Shown here: piece by piece, positions 1 to 7,443 of the stretch
Layout of the letters: the number at the start of each line of letters is the position of its first letter
How positions within the stretch are numbered: the stretch's first letter is position 1
Translations under genes and position numbers: made by a program
Source: Microbulbifer sp. ALW1
Lineage (GTDB): Bacteria; Pseudomonadota; Gammaproteobacteria; Pseudomonadales; Cellvibrionaceae
Assembly: GCF_009903625.1 (NCBI RefSeq)
Contig: NZ_CP047569.1
Coordinates: 2,768,501-2,832,500 of the forward strand
Length of the DNA stretch: 64,000 bases
Direction: 5' to 3'
Notes under the pieces: model-generated
The model's input: only the letters and a program-made list of their open reading frames with translations
Databases searched by the model: none
What the model was told of the DNA's origin: nothing

Positions 1-8
1 ACCGTCAG

Positions 9-30
9 CTATGCCAGTTTGATGGCATAG
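9..30. promoter_or_regulatory. Perfect 8-bp inverted repeat upstream of the CoA operon
   Basis: CTATGCCA and TGGCATAG form a perfect 8-bp dyad around the 6-nt loop GTTTGA, about 115 nt upstream of the first gene of the operon. There is no T-run after it, so an operator is more likely than a terminator. No regulator gene is visible in the window to pair with it, and the left edge cuts off whatever lies upstream. Confidence 0.4.
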
Positions 31-144
31 GTATACCCCGGTGAAGTGTCCGCCAACACGACAAAAGTCAAAGATGGTCCCGGCTGATTGGGTGACCATA
101 GCCTCGAAATCCATTACCAACCGTGTATCCGGGAGGCTACCGCC

Positions 145-453
145 ATGACCATGATTGTTGTCCTCTTCAACCTAAAACCCGGTGTGAACGCCTCCGATTA
201 CGAGGAGTGGGCGCGTACCACCGACTTGCCCAATGTGAATCGCCTGCCCTCCGTTGCCCAGTTTTCCGTGCTGCGCACCACCGGTCTGCTCGGCTCTGAT
301 GCGCCGGCCCCATTTCAGTATGTGGAGCTGCTGGAAGTGAACGACATGCCGCAGCTGGGGGAAGACGTGTCGAGCGAGACCATGCAAAAGGTCGCGGCAG
401 AGTTCCAGCAGTTTGCAGACAACCCGAAATTCATGCTGACCCAAAGTATTTGA
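145..453 (+). CDS. REDY-like HapK family protein
   Basis: A 102-residue protein resembling the REDY/HapK family, small alpha-beta barrel proteins first met in prodigiosin gene clusters, whose biochemical role is not settled. It begins MTMIVVLFNLKPGV and has the typical middle (VLRTTGLL) and end (FADNPKF) of the family. The ATG at 145 is chosen because GGGAGG sits 8 nt upstream; an in-frame TTG at 88 lacks such a site. It leads a same-strand run of seven genes for acyl-CoA metabolism and ends 19 nt before the SDR, so a role in that pathway, not in pigment synthesis, is the natural inference. No signal peptide or membrane segment is visible. Confidence 0.75.
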   Translation: MTMIVVLFNLKPGVNASDYEEWARTTDLPNVNRLPSVAQFSVLRTTGLLGSDAPAPFQYVELLEVNDMPQLGEDVSSETMQKVAAEFQQFADNPKFMLTQSI

Positions 454-472
454 GGCATCTAAGGAGCTAGCG

Positions 473-1327
473 ATGACGGAACTGGCAAGCAAGTACCCGG
501 AGCTTTCCGGCAAGGTGGCGGTGATCACCGGCGCCGGTCGCAGGCAGGGCCTGGGGGAAATGATGGCGCGCCGGCTGGCCTTCGAAGGTGTGAAGGTGGT
601 ACTGACCGATATCGGCGCCGCGGCCGGCGACAACCTGCCCGCGAACGCGATCGGAACCAGCGAAGAGCTCGAGCAGATTGCTGCGGAAATCCGCGATGCC
701 GGCGGCGACGTGGCCACCTTTGCCTGCAATGTGTTGGAACCCTCCGAGGTAGAAGCCGCGGCAGAGTTTGCGCGCCGTCATTTTGGCGCTCTGGATATCT
801 GGATAAACAACGCCGGTGTTGGCTACCTGATGCAACCCATTGTAGAAATGGATGACGACAAGTGGGACACCGTCCTCGGAGTCAATCTGCGTGGGGCTTT
901 CCTTGGCATCAAGTACGCGGCGCGGGCGATGATCGCCCAGGGTCGCGGTGGCCGCATCATCAACATCGGTAGCCAGGCATCCAAGTCCGGCTTTCCCCAC
1001 GCATCGGCGTACACCGCCTCCAAGCACGGTCTGGTCGGCCTGACCCGATCTGCGGCTATGGAGCTGGGCCCGGAGAAGATTACCGTAAACACCATCTGCC
1101 CGAATCACATTACCACTGGCCTCGGTGCCTGGCAGAACGCGCACTTCTCTGAAGTGACCGGCAAAGGCCACGACAAATACATGGAAGACATGCGCGCGCG
1201 TATTCCGCTGGGGCGTCCGGGGCTGCAGGAGGACGTGGCCAAGGCCTGTGCCTTCCTGTGTTCCGATGAGGCCAGTTACATTACCGGCGAGTCCATGAAT
1301 GTCTCCGGGGGCGAGGAGTACCACTGA
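473..1327 (+). CDS. SDR family NAD(P)-dependent oxidoreductase
   Basis: A classical short-chain dehydrogenase of 284 residues, cytoplasmic. The cofactor loop TGAGRRQGLG lies at residues 19-28 (an unusually long, arginine-rich version of TGxxxGxG), NNAG at 112-115, and the catalytic Ser167, Tyr180 and Lys184 are all present. The acidic/neutral residues after strand 2 (LTDIG) hint at NAD preference. AAGGAGC lies 6-11 nt upstream of the ATG. The stop codon overlaps the next start as TGATG, which indicates translational coupling with the CitE-like lyase. In context it probably oxidises a hydroxyacyl-CoA or hydroxy acid intermediate; the substrate cannot be read from sequence. Confidence 0.9.
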   Translation: MTELASKYPELSGKVAVITGAGRRQGLGEMMARRLAFEGVKVVLTDIGAAAGDNLPANAIGTSEELEQIAAEIRDAGGDVATFACNVLEPSEVEAAAEFARRHFGALDIWINNAGVGYLMQPIVEMDDDKWDTVLGVNLRGAFLGIKYAARAMIAQGRGGRIINIGSQASKSGFPHASAYTASKHGLVGLTRSAAMELGPEKITVNTICPNHITTGLGAWQNAHFSEVTGKGHDKYMEDMRARIPLGRPGLQEDVAKACAFLCSDEASYITGESMNVSGGEEYH

Positions 1328-2187
1328 TGGATAGGTGTGCGCGCAGCCTGTTATTCGTTCCGGGGCACCGCCCCGAGCGGTTTGCTAAAGCGTTGGCCAG
1401 CGGCGCCGACCTGGTGTGTATCGACCTGGAAGACGCGGTGCCGCTGCAAGAAAAGGTGTCCGCGAGAGAAGCCGTGCGCGCGTTTCTTGCCACATGCAGC
1501 CAGGCTGATTTGCAGCGGCTGGTGATTCGTGTGTCGGCGGCTAACGGCGAGCACTGCAATCTGGATTTGAAGGTACTTGCCGATTGTCCCCGGCCTGCCT
1601 TTTTCATGCTGGCGAAAACGGAGTCACCACAGCAGCTGAGTTATGTTTCAGCGGCCCTGGCGACCGGCCCTCAACGCTGGATCGGCTTGATCGAGAGCCC
1701 CCGCGGGCTACTGAATGCCGATGCGATATGCGCTTCACAGGCACTGTCGGCTGTCATGTTCGGTGGTGGGGATTATGCGGCGGAACTGGGCGCGACCTTT
1801 GCCTGGGAGCCCTTGCTGATTGCCCGCTCCCAGCTGGCGATGGTCGCAGCCGCCCACAACTTGCCCTGTATTGATGTGCCCTATCTGGATATCCAGAACC
1901 CGGCGGGATTATCAGAAGAAACCCGGCGGGTGTGCGCACTGGGGTACAGCGCCAAGGCCGCGATCCACCCCTGTCAGTTGGAAGCGATTCATCTTGCTCT
2001 GGCGCCCACGGAAGCCGAAGTGCAGGGTGCGAAAAAAATAATCGACGCATTCGTGGCTGCCGACGGCGGTGCCGTTACGGTAGATGGTCGTATGGTCGAT
2101 CAACCAATCGTAGAGAGCGCCCGCCGTCTGCTGGCGCGTGTAGCGAACGTAGTATCAAACGTAGAAAAAACAGAAACAGTGGAATAA
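1327..2187 (+). CDS. HpcH/HpaI aldolase/citrate lyase family protein (CitE-like acyl-CoA lyase)
   Basis: A 286-residue TIM-barrel lyase of the CitE/malyl-CoA lyase type. It opens with RSLLFVPGHRPERF, has the CIDLEDAV segment (Glu35, Asp36), the metal ligand loop IESPRGLLNA with Glu123, GGGDYAAELG with Asp149, and the late AKAAIHP motif. Family members cleave or form beta-hydroxyacyl-CoA compounds such as malyl-, methylmalyl- or citramalyl-CoA, with Mg2+. It stands alone without CitD/CitF partners, which rules out a citrate lyase complex. Coupled to the SDR by a 1-nt overlap and followed within 6 nt by a MaoC hydratase, a pairing known from mesaconyl-CoA and itaconyl-CoA routes. Confidence 0.88.
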   Translation: MDRCARSLLFVPGHRPERFAKALASGADLVCIDLEDAVPLQEKVSAREAVRAFLATCSQADLQRLVIRVSAANGEHCNLDLKVLADCPRPAFFMLAKTESPQQLSYVSAALATGPQRWIGLIESPRGLLNADAICASQALSAVMFGGGDYAAELGATFAWEPLLIARSQLAMVAAAHNLPCIDVPYLDIQNPAGLSEETRRVCALGYSAKAAIHPCQLEAIHLALAPTEAEVQGAKKIIDAFVAADGGAVTVDGRMVDQPIVESARRLLARVANVVSNVEKTETVE

Positions 2188-2193
2188 ATCCGT

Positions 2194-2712
2194 ATGGCTG
2201 GAGAAATAAAAAAGGTCGGTGAAAACCGCTACCGCGAAACCTTCGGACGTTTTTTTGAAGACTTCAAGGTGGGCGATACTTATGAGCACCGCCCGGGTCG
2301 CACCATCACCGAAACAGACAATACCTGGTTTACCTTGCTTACGATGAATACCCATCCCGCGCATTTCGACAAGGAATACGCCAAGGGTACTGAATTCGGT
2401 CAGCCGTTGGTATGCAGCCCGTTTACCGTTGCGTTGATGGTGGGTATGAGCGTGACCGACATCAGCCAGAAGGCAATTGCCAATCTGGGCTGGGACGACA
2501 TCAAGATGACCGCGCCGCTGTTTGTGGGCGACACCCTGTACGCCGAGTCAGAGGTGTTGGAAGCGCGCGAGTCCAAGTCCCGTCCGAACCAGGGGATCGT
2601 CACCGTGCGCACCCGTGGTTTCAAGCAGGATGGCACAGAAGTGAGCTCCTTTGTCCGAAAGGTACTGGTGTGGAAGCGCGGTACCGAGATGGAAGACAAG
2701 GTCAACTACTGA
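2194..2712 (+). CDS. MaoC family dehydratase (acyl-CoA hydratase)
   Basis: A single hotdog domain protein of 172 residues, likely an enoyl-CoA-type hydratase acting on an unsaturated acyl-CoA. The hydratase loop is at residues 52-59 (N-T-H-P-A-H-F-D); compared with the textbook GDxNPLHxD motif, the catalytic Asp position reads Asn and the Asn position reads His. This variant may reflect the mesaconyl/itaconyl-CoA type or a different mechanism. It starts 6 nt after the lyase gene and is followed 15 nt later by the acyl-CoA dehydrogenase, so the four enzymes are almost certainly co-expressed. Confidence 0.88.
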   Translation: MAGEIKKVGENRYRETFGRFFEDFKVGDTYEHRPGRTITETDNTWFTLLTMNTHPAHFDKEYAKGTEFGQPLVCSPFTVALMVGMSVTDISQKAIANLGWDDIKMTAPLFVGDTLYAESEVLEARESKSRPNQGIVTVRTRGFKQDGTEVSSFVRKVLVWKRGTEMEDKVNY

Positions 2713-2727
2713 TTTCTGGAGGTGGCG

Positions 2728-3897
2728 ATGAGCTGGACGGCTGAAGACGAGATAGCAATCCTCGATACGATTGATCGCTTCGTGGAGAACGACGTGGCAC
2801 CCATCGCGCGGGAAAAAGACCTCGCCGATGAATATCCCCATGAGCTGGTTGAGACCATGAAGGAGCTGGGTTTGTTCGGTGCAACCATTGGTACCGACTA
2901 CGATGGCCTCGGGCTTTCGGCGTCGGTATACGCGCGCATCGTGCAGAAAATTTCTGCGGCCTGGATGGCGCCGGGCGGCATTTTCAATTCACACCTGATC
3001 ATGGCAGCGGCCATTGAGCGCTTCGGTACCGAGGAGCAAAAGCAGCGCTTCCTGCCTGCGATGGCAATCGGCGAACTACGTGGCGGTATTGCATTGACCG
3101 AACCCAACGCCGGTACCGACCTACAGTCCATCGGCTGTGTGGCCCGCCGTGATGGCGATGAGTACGTGATCAATGGCAGCAAAATGTGGATCACCAATGC
3201 GCTCAATGGCAACTGCCTGGCGCTGCTGGTGAAAACCGACCCCCACGCGGAACCACGCCATCGCGGTATGTCCATGTTTGCCATCCGTACCAAGGACGAT
3301 GACGGCGCGCTGTTGCCGGGTGTAGAGATCAATAAAATCAAGAAAACCTGCTACCGCGCCATCGATACCTGTGAAGTGGTATTTACTGATTTTCGCGTAT
3401 CTGCCAATGACCTGATCGGTGGCGAAGAAGGGCGGGGTTTCCATATGGCCGTGGGCGGCCTCGAACTTGGGCGCATCAATGTAGCGGCGCGCGGCGCCGG
3501 TATCGCCCAGGGGGCCCTGAAGCTCGCGCTGCGCTATGCGCAAGAGCGCGAGACCTTCGGCAAACCGATCATCAAGCACCAGGCCATTCAGTTGAAGCTG
3601 GGCGAAATGGCATCCAAGGTGGAGGCTGCAAAATTGTTGGTGGACCAGGCCGCACGTATGTACGACACCGGTCAGCGCTGTGACCTGGAAGCAGGTATGG
3701 CCAAGTACTTTGCCAGCGAAACCGGCGTCTTCTGTGCACAGGAGGCTATGCGCATCTTCGGTGGCTACGGCTTCTCGACCGAGTATGAGATCGAGCGCTA
3801 TTACCGCGATGCCATGCTGATGTGCGTGGGTGAGGGCACCAATGAACTTCAACGCATCATTATTGCCAAGCAATTGGCCGAGCGCGATGCAGCTTGA
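2728..3897 (+). CDS. Acyl-CoA dehydrogenase family protein
   Basis: A 389-residue FAD-dependent acyl-CoA dehydrogenase with the usual N-terminal helical domain, middle beta domain (ALTEPNAGTDLQS, MWITNALNG) and C-terminal helical domain. The probable catalytic base is Glu369 in GEGTNE near the C terminus, placed as in short-chain and glutaryl-CoA-type enzymes. The ATG at 2728 is preferred because GGAGG at 2718-2722 gives a 5-nt spacer; a GTG at 2722 would overlap that site. It would introduce a double bond into the acyl-CoA that the MaoC hydratase next to it could hydrate. Confidence 0.92.
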   Translation: MSWTAEDEIAILDTIDRFVENDVAPIAREKDLADEYPHELVETMKELGLFGATIGTDYDGLGLSASVYARIVQKISAAWMAPGGIFNSHLIMAAAIERFGTEEQKQRFLPAMAIGELRGGIALTEPNAGTDLQSIGCVARRDGDEYVINGSKMWITNALNGNCLALLVKTDPHAEPRHRGMSMFAIRTKDDDGALLPGVEINKIKKTCYRAIDTCEVVFTDFRVSANDLIGGEEGRGFHMAVGGLELGRINVAARGAGIAQGALKLALRYAQERETFGKPIIKHQAIQLKLGEMASKVEAAKLLVDQAARMYDTGQRCDLEAGMAKYFASETGVFCAQEAMRIFGGYGFSTEYEIERYYRDAMLMCVGEGTNELQRIIIAKQLAERDAA

Positions 3898-3923
3898 GGC
3901 AGGGTTTAAAAAGGGCGCAGGGC

Positions 3924-5123
3924 ATGAGTAGTAACAATTTGCCATTGGCCGGGTTGCGTGTGATTGCCGTAGAGCAATACGGTGCGGGCCCATTTGGCTC
4001 CATGCAGCTGGCGGATCTGGGGGCGGAGGTCATCAAGATCGAAAACCCCCATACCGGTGGCGATATCGCACGCAACAGTGGGCCTTTCTTTCTCGGTGAC
4101 AACGACAGCGAATTTTTCCAAACGTTTAACCGCAACAAGAAAAGTCTCACGCTGGACCTGAAAAAGCCGGAAGGTCGCGAGGTATTTGAAAGGCTCGTGG
4201 CCACCGCAGATATCGTGGTGAACAACCTGCGCGGAGACCAGCCGGCAAAACTGGGGTTGGATTACGATGCGCTGGGGCGTATCAACCCCAGCATTGTATG
4301 TGGTCATCTGTCGGCTTACGGGCGGGACAATGACCGGGCCGACTGGCCCGGTTACGACTACCTGATGCAGGCCGAGGCCGGCTACATGGCCCTCACAGGC
4401 GAGCCAGATAATCCGCCGGCGCGTTTCGGGCTCTCCATGGTGGACTTCATGAGCGGGGTCACCCTGGCCATGGGGGTACTGGGTGCGCTGGTCGGTGTTT
4501 TGCGCGGTACAGCGGGTCGGGACGTCGATATTTCATTATTTGACGTTGCTGTGACACAGCTTACTTACCCGGCCACTTGGTACCTGAACAGTGGCCATGA
4601 AGTGTCTAGAGTCGCGCGCTCAGGCCATCCATCGGCCACACCCTGTCAAATGTTCCGTACCCAGGACGGCTGGGTTTTCGTGATGGCGATGACCGAAAAG
4701 TTCTGGCAAGCGCTGGCGAACGGTGTAGGGCATTCCGAGTGGCTGGAAGATCCGCGTTTCACTGGCCCGGCAGAACGTCTTGCAAACCGGCCCGCGTTGA
4801 GTGAACTGCTGGATGAAGCGCTTGGGCGTGCTCCCACGGAGCACTGGTTGGCGCTGTTCAATGGCAAGCTACCCATTGCCCCGGTCAATTCCTTTGCCCT
4901 GGCCATGAGCAACCCCTGGCTCCAGCAGACCGGGTTGATCCAGTCACTGCCGCATGCGGCGAATCCCGAGTTTCGTGTTGTAGCCAGCCCGGTGAAACTG
5001 TCTGGTGAGCGAGCTGCGGGGCAGGGCTGTGCGGCGCTGGGTGCGGATACCGATGCACTGTTGACGGAGCTGGGATACGGCGCCGAAGCGCGCTTGCAAC
5101 TCAAAAATTCGCAGGTTGTATAA
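3924..5123 (+). CDS. CaiB/BaiF family III CoA-transferase (first copy)
   Basis: A 399-residue family III CoA-transferase, which moves CoA between carboxylic acids through an aspartyl-CoA thioester. The N terminus (LPLAGLRVIAVEQYGAGPF, ADLGAEVIKIENP) is typical, and the conserved aspartate is present in GLSMVDFMSG near residue 174. The start at 3924 (MSSNN) is chosen over an upstream TTG overlapping the dehydrogenase stop. It lies 26 nt after the acyl-CoA dehydrogenase and precedes a second, divergent paralogue. It probably activates the free acid entering the pathway, but donor and acceptor are unknown. Confidence 0.92.
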   Translation: MSSNNLPLAGLRVIAVEQYGAGPFGSMQLADLGAEVIKIENPHTGGDIARNSGPFFLGDNDSEFFQTFNRNKKSLTLDLKKPEGREVFERLVATADIVVNNLRGDQPAKLGLDYDALGRINPSIVCGHLSAYGRDNDRADWPGYDYLMQAEAGYMALTGEPDNPPARFGLSMVDFMSGVTLAMGVLGALVGVLRGTAGRDVDISLFDVAVTQLTYPATWYLNSGHEVSRVARSGHPSATPCQMFRTQDGWVFVMAMTEKFWQALANGVGHSEWLEDPRFTGPAERLANRPALSELLDEALGRAPTEHWLALFNGKLPIAPVNSFALAMSNPWLQQTGLIQSLPHAANPEFRVVASPVKLSGERAAGQGCAALGADTDALLTELGYGAEARLQLKNSQVV

Positions 5124-5153
5124 ACCCGTTTTAAAAAAATTTAAGGAGCAACT

Positions 5154-6260
5154 TTGAAGCTCGAAGGTATTCGTGTCCTCGATCTATCGCTGTTCTTGCC
5201 TGGGCCGCACTTGACCATGCTGATGGCGGACCACGGTGCGGAAGTCATCAAGGTGGAGCCCCCGGCCGGGGAGCCCACGCGGGAAATCGGCCTGAAGAAG
5301 AACGGGTTTTCAGTCTGGTTTCGCAACACACATCGCGGCAAAAAGAGTCTCAAGCTGAACCTCAAAGACCCCGGTGACAAGGCGCTGCTATTGCAGCTGG
5401 TGGATGAAGCCGATGTATTTGTTGAAGGCTTCCGACCGGGCGCCATGGCGCGCCTGGGGCTCGATTACCCAACGCTGGCGCAGCGCAATCCAGGGTTGGT
5501 GTATTGCTCTATTTCGGCGTACGGCCAGACGGGACCCAAGTGTTTGAAGCCTGCGCACGACCTCAGTATCCAGGCAGATTCCGGTACCGTATTCCTGAAC
5601 GAGGGCGCCGATGGCAAACCGGCGATGCCGGCAATGCCAGTGGCGGATATGGCGGCGTCGCTGATGGGGCTTTCCGGGGTGTTGATGGCCTTGTTGCGCA
5701 GGGAGAAAACCGGCCAAGGGGATTACCTGGACATCTCCATGCAGGACAGCCTGATCGCTTGGCTGCCCAACGCGTTGGGACCGGTTTTTGCCGAAGACCG
5801 CTCGCCCGAGGTCAAGCAGGAGCGTTCCTGGGGTGGCAATGCCATGTACCAGATTTATGAGACCAAGGATCAGCAGTTCCTGACCCTCGGTGGCAGTGAA
5901 ATCAAGTTCGCAGAGAACCTGTTCAACTTGCTGGAAAAACCGGAACTTCTCACCGTGTGCAAGCAGCCGCCGGGTTCGCAACAGCAAGCAATCAGCTACC
6001 TGAGAGAGCGGTTTCTTGAAAAAGATCTGGCGGAGTGGCAGTCCCTATTGGATGGCATCGATGTTTGCTGGTCACCGGTTCGCAAGCTCGATCAGGCCCT
6101 AGAGGAGGCACACCTGTCGGAGCGCGGGATGGTGTTCGTAGACGGCGAGGGTAATCACCACCTTGGCAATCCGATTCAGTTCCTGAACGAGCCGGCCACT
6201 ATTCGCACAGAACTGCCACAGTTAGGCGAGCATAACCAGTGCTTCGTTGAGGAGGCTTAA
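5154..6260 (+). CDS. CaiB/BaiF family III CoA-transferase (second copy)
   Basis: A second family III CoA-transferase of 368 residues. The catalytic aspartate sits in MPVADMAASLMG, near residue 164. It is clearly diverged from the neighbour at 3924, so this is not a recent duplication, and both copies keep the active-site residue. Translation starts at TTG 5154, supported by AAGGAG at 5143-5148 and no better ATG. Two transferases in one operon may act on different acids or form a hetero-oligomer. The gene ends the operon; about 90 nt follow before the next gene. Confidence 0.9.
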   Translation: MKLEGIRVLDLSLFLPGPHLTMLMADHGAEVIKVEPPAGEPTREIGLKKNGFSVWFRNTHRGKKSLKLNLKDPGDKALLLQLVDEADVFVEGFRPGAMARLGLDYPTLAQRNPGLVYCSISAYGQTGPKCLKPAHDLSIQADSGTVFLNEGADGKPAMPAMPVADMAASLMGLSGVLMALLRREKTGQGDYLDISMQDSLIAWLPNALGPVFAEDRSPEVKQERSWGGNAMYQIYETKDQQFLTLGGSEIKFAENLFNLLEKPELLTVCKQPPGSQQQAISYLRERFLEKDLAEWQSLLDGIDVCWSPVRKLDQALEEAHLSERGMVFVDGEGNHHLGNPIQFLNEPATIRTELPQLGEHNQCFVEEA

Positions 6261-6353
6261 GCACCAGAATTGATAAATTTCCGGTTACCTCTCTGGCACC
6301 CTAAGCTAAAAGTGGCACTCCATCCGTGATACTTGGGTGCTCTGGGAGGTAAT

Positions 6354-6599
6354 ATGAACCTGCAGATCCTCTCTTTAGAGGGACAGTTTTATCTCGTAAG
6401 GACGGTCGATGAGTCTGGGTCACACCTCCTAACTGACCGTCGAAACAATCCGTACAGGTTCCATTGTCTTGAGGAAATCCGGGATCACTTTGGGAGTCAT
6501 AAACTGGAAGAAGTATGGCTGGAACAACATACTCCCTATGAAGAGATGTGTGGATTATACGACGATACTGGGCCATTAAAAATAAAACTGAGTTGGTAA
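6354..6599 (+). CDS. DUF6482 family small protein
   Basis: An 81-residue cytoplasmic protein starting MNLQILSLEGQFYLV, matching my memory of DUF6482, a small family in marine gammaproteobacteria with no known function. The ATG at 6354 has GGAGG at 6345-6349; a longer reading from 6333 would run over this site. It is acidic, has no signal peptide or membrane helix, and stands alone between the CoA operon and elaA. No function can be proposed. Confidence 0.75.
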   Translation: MNLQILSLEGQFYLVRTVDESGSHLLTDRRNNPYRFHCLEEIRDHFGSHKLEEVWLEQHTPYEEMCGLYDDTGPLKIKLSW

Positions 6600-6646
6600 C
6601 TTGGCATTACCAATACATTTTAACTGTTTAAGGTTTCGGTGTTCTT

Positions 6647-7129
6647 CTACGTGTCGGCAATACGCAGCATCTCGATGTGCTGAATCCCGTCTTCATCAAA
6701 TGCATCCGACGTCTGGGTGAAGCCAAACGCGTCATAAAAACCCTTCAGGTACAGTTGCGCTGAAATGCGAATGGGTGCCTGAGGAAATTCACGCTGGGTG
6801 TGTTCAATACCCAGACGCATCAGTTCTCTGCCAATTCCGGTGCCGCGTACGCTTTTACGCGTCAATACGCGACCGATGGAGGGCTCGGCATACTTTATTC
6901 CCGGCTGCACCAGGCGCAGGTAAGCGAGCAGGGCGGGGCTATCTGATTCGCTGTTCCAGCAAGCCAGGTGCCAGGCGTGCTGGTCTTTGCCGTCCACGTC
7001 TTGGTAAATACTTTCTTGTTCCACGGCGAAGACTTCTTGGCGCGCGCGCAGAATTTCGTAGAGTTCACTGGGTGTCAGTTGATCGAATGATGACCAGCGG
7101 TAGTGGTGTTCGGGAGTGGGCTTTGTCAT
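6647..7129 (-). CDS. elaA: ElaA-like GNAT family N-acetyltransferase
   Basis: A 160-residue single-domain GCN5-related acetyltransferase of the ElaA type, close to the E. coli protein length (153). The N terminus YEILRARQEVFAVEQ and the segment DVDGKDQHAWHL are hallmark ElaA sequences, and the acetyl-CoA loop reads VRGTGIGRELM. The substrate of ElaA is not established. The gene is convergent with the DUF6482 gene and divergent from the rtcB transcription unit, whose promoter lies about 60 nt beyond its start. Confidence 0.9.
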   Translation of the reverse strand: MTKPTPEHHYRWSSFDQLTPSELYEILRARQEVFAVEQESIYQDVDGKDQHAWHLACWNSESDSPALLAYLRLVQPGIKYAEPSIGRVLTRKSVRGTGIGRELMRLGIEHTQREFPQAPIRISAQLYLKGFYDAFGFTQTSDAFDEDGIQHIEMLRIADT

Positions 7130-7184
7130 GGCGGTTATTGTAGGGGGTAAATGCCGACCCTTGTCTAGGTTTTTTAAAAATAGG

Positions 7185-7212
7185 TTGACAAAAGGATTTC
7201 AGGGAATATCCT
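7185..7212 (+). promoter_or_regulatory. Sigma-70-type promoter for the rtcB leader
   Basis: A consensus -35 box TTGACA at 7185-7190 is followed after 16 nt by TATCCT at 7207-7212. It precedes a leader of roughly 220 nt before the rtcB start codon and is the only strong promoter visible in the elaA-rtcB gap. Confidence 0.6.
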
Positions 7213-7251
7213 CTCCCGCTGTTAACCCACACACAAAACAGGAGCCATGAA

Positions 7252-7287
7252 ATGTCATTGCGGAGTTATAAACCCAGTTCTAATTGA
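7252..7287 (+). CDS. Possible 11-codon leader peptide upstream of rtcB
   Basis: The short frame encodes MSLRSYKPSSN and stops. GGAG at 7241-7244 gives a 7-nt spacer to the ATG at 7252, better than for the overlapping ATG at 7247 in another frame. It ends 4 nt before the first of four complementary leader segments, as leader peptides in attenuators do. Three of its eleven residues are serines before and around two basic residues; no run of one amino acid is obvious. It may also be a chance ORF. Confidence 0.35.
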   Translation: MSLRSYKPSSN

Positions 7288-7291
7288 ACGG

Positions 7292-7405
7292 CCTTTCATG
7301 TGCTTGCGCTTGAAAGGTGATACCGCCTTTCAAGCCAGATCTCCAAGAAGCCCTGGCTATTTTTGCCGGGGCTTTTTTGTTTTTACTTCCCGGCTTTTTG
7401 AAAGG
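7292..7405 (+). promoter_or_regulatory. Attenuator-like leader: competing stems before rtcB
   Basis: Four segments can pair in alternative ways: CCTTTCA at 7292-7298, GCTTGAAAGG at 7308-7317, CCTTTCAAGC at 7326-7335 and TTGAAAGG at 7398-7405. Segments 2 and 3 form a perfect 10-bp stem with an 8-nt loop; segment 1 can pair with 2, and segment 4 with 1 or 3. The intrinsic terminator at 7348-7380 lies between segments 3 and 4, so the 3-4 pairing would span the terminator. This is the geometry of a conditional leader, read directly from sequence; the function is inferred. Confidence 0.5.
7348..7380 (+). terminator. Intrinsic terminator inside the rtcB leader
   Basis: AAGCCCTGGC pairs with GCCGGGGCTT (10 bp, one G-T wobble) around a T-rich loop and is followed by a run of T. 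It lies about 64 nt before the rtcB start and downstream of the only good promoter, so transcripts would end here unless read-through is allowed. Confidence 0.65.
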
Positions 7406-7443
7406 CATTTGAAGATATACGTGGAGAAATCCAGGGACGAGTT

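Noticed and set aside
467..1324. Long open frame on the minus strand opposite the SDR
   Set aside because: It is a shadow of a GC-rich gene: no family signature, no ribosome site, while the plus-strand frame has all SDR motifs.
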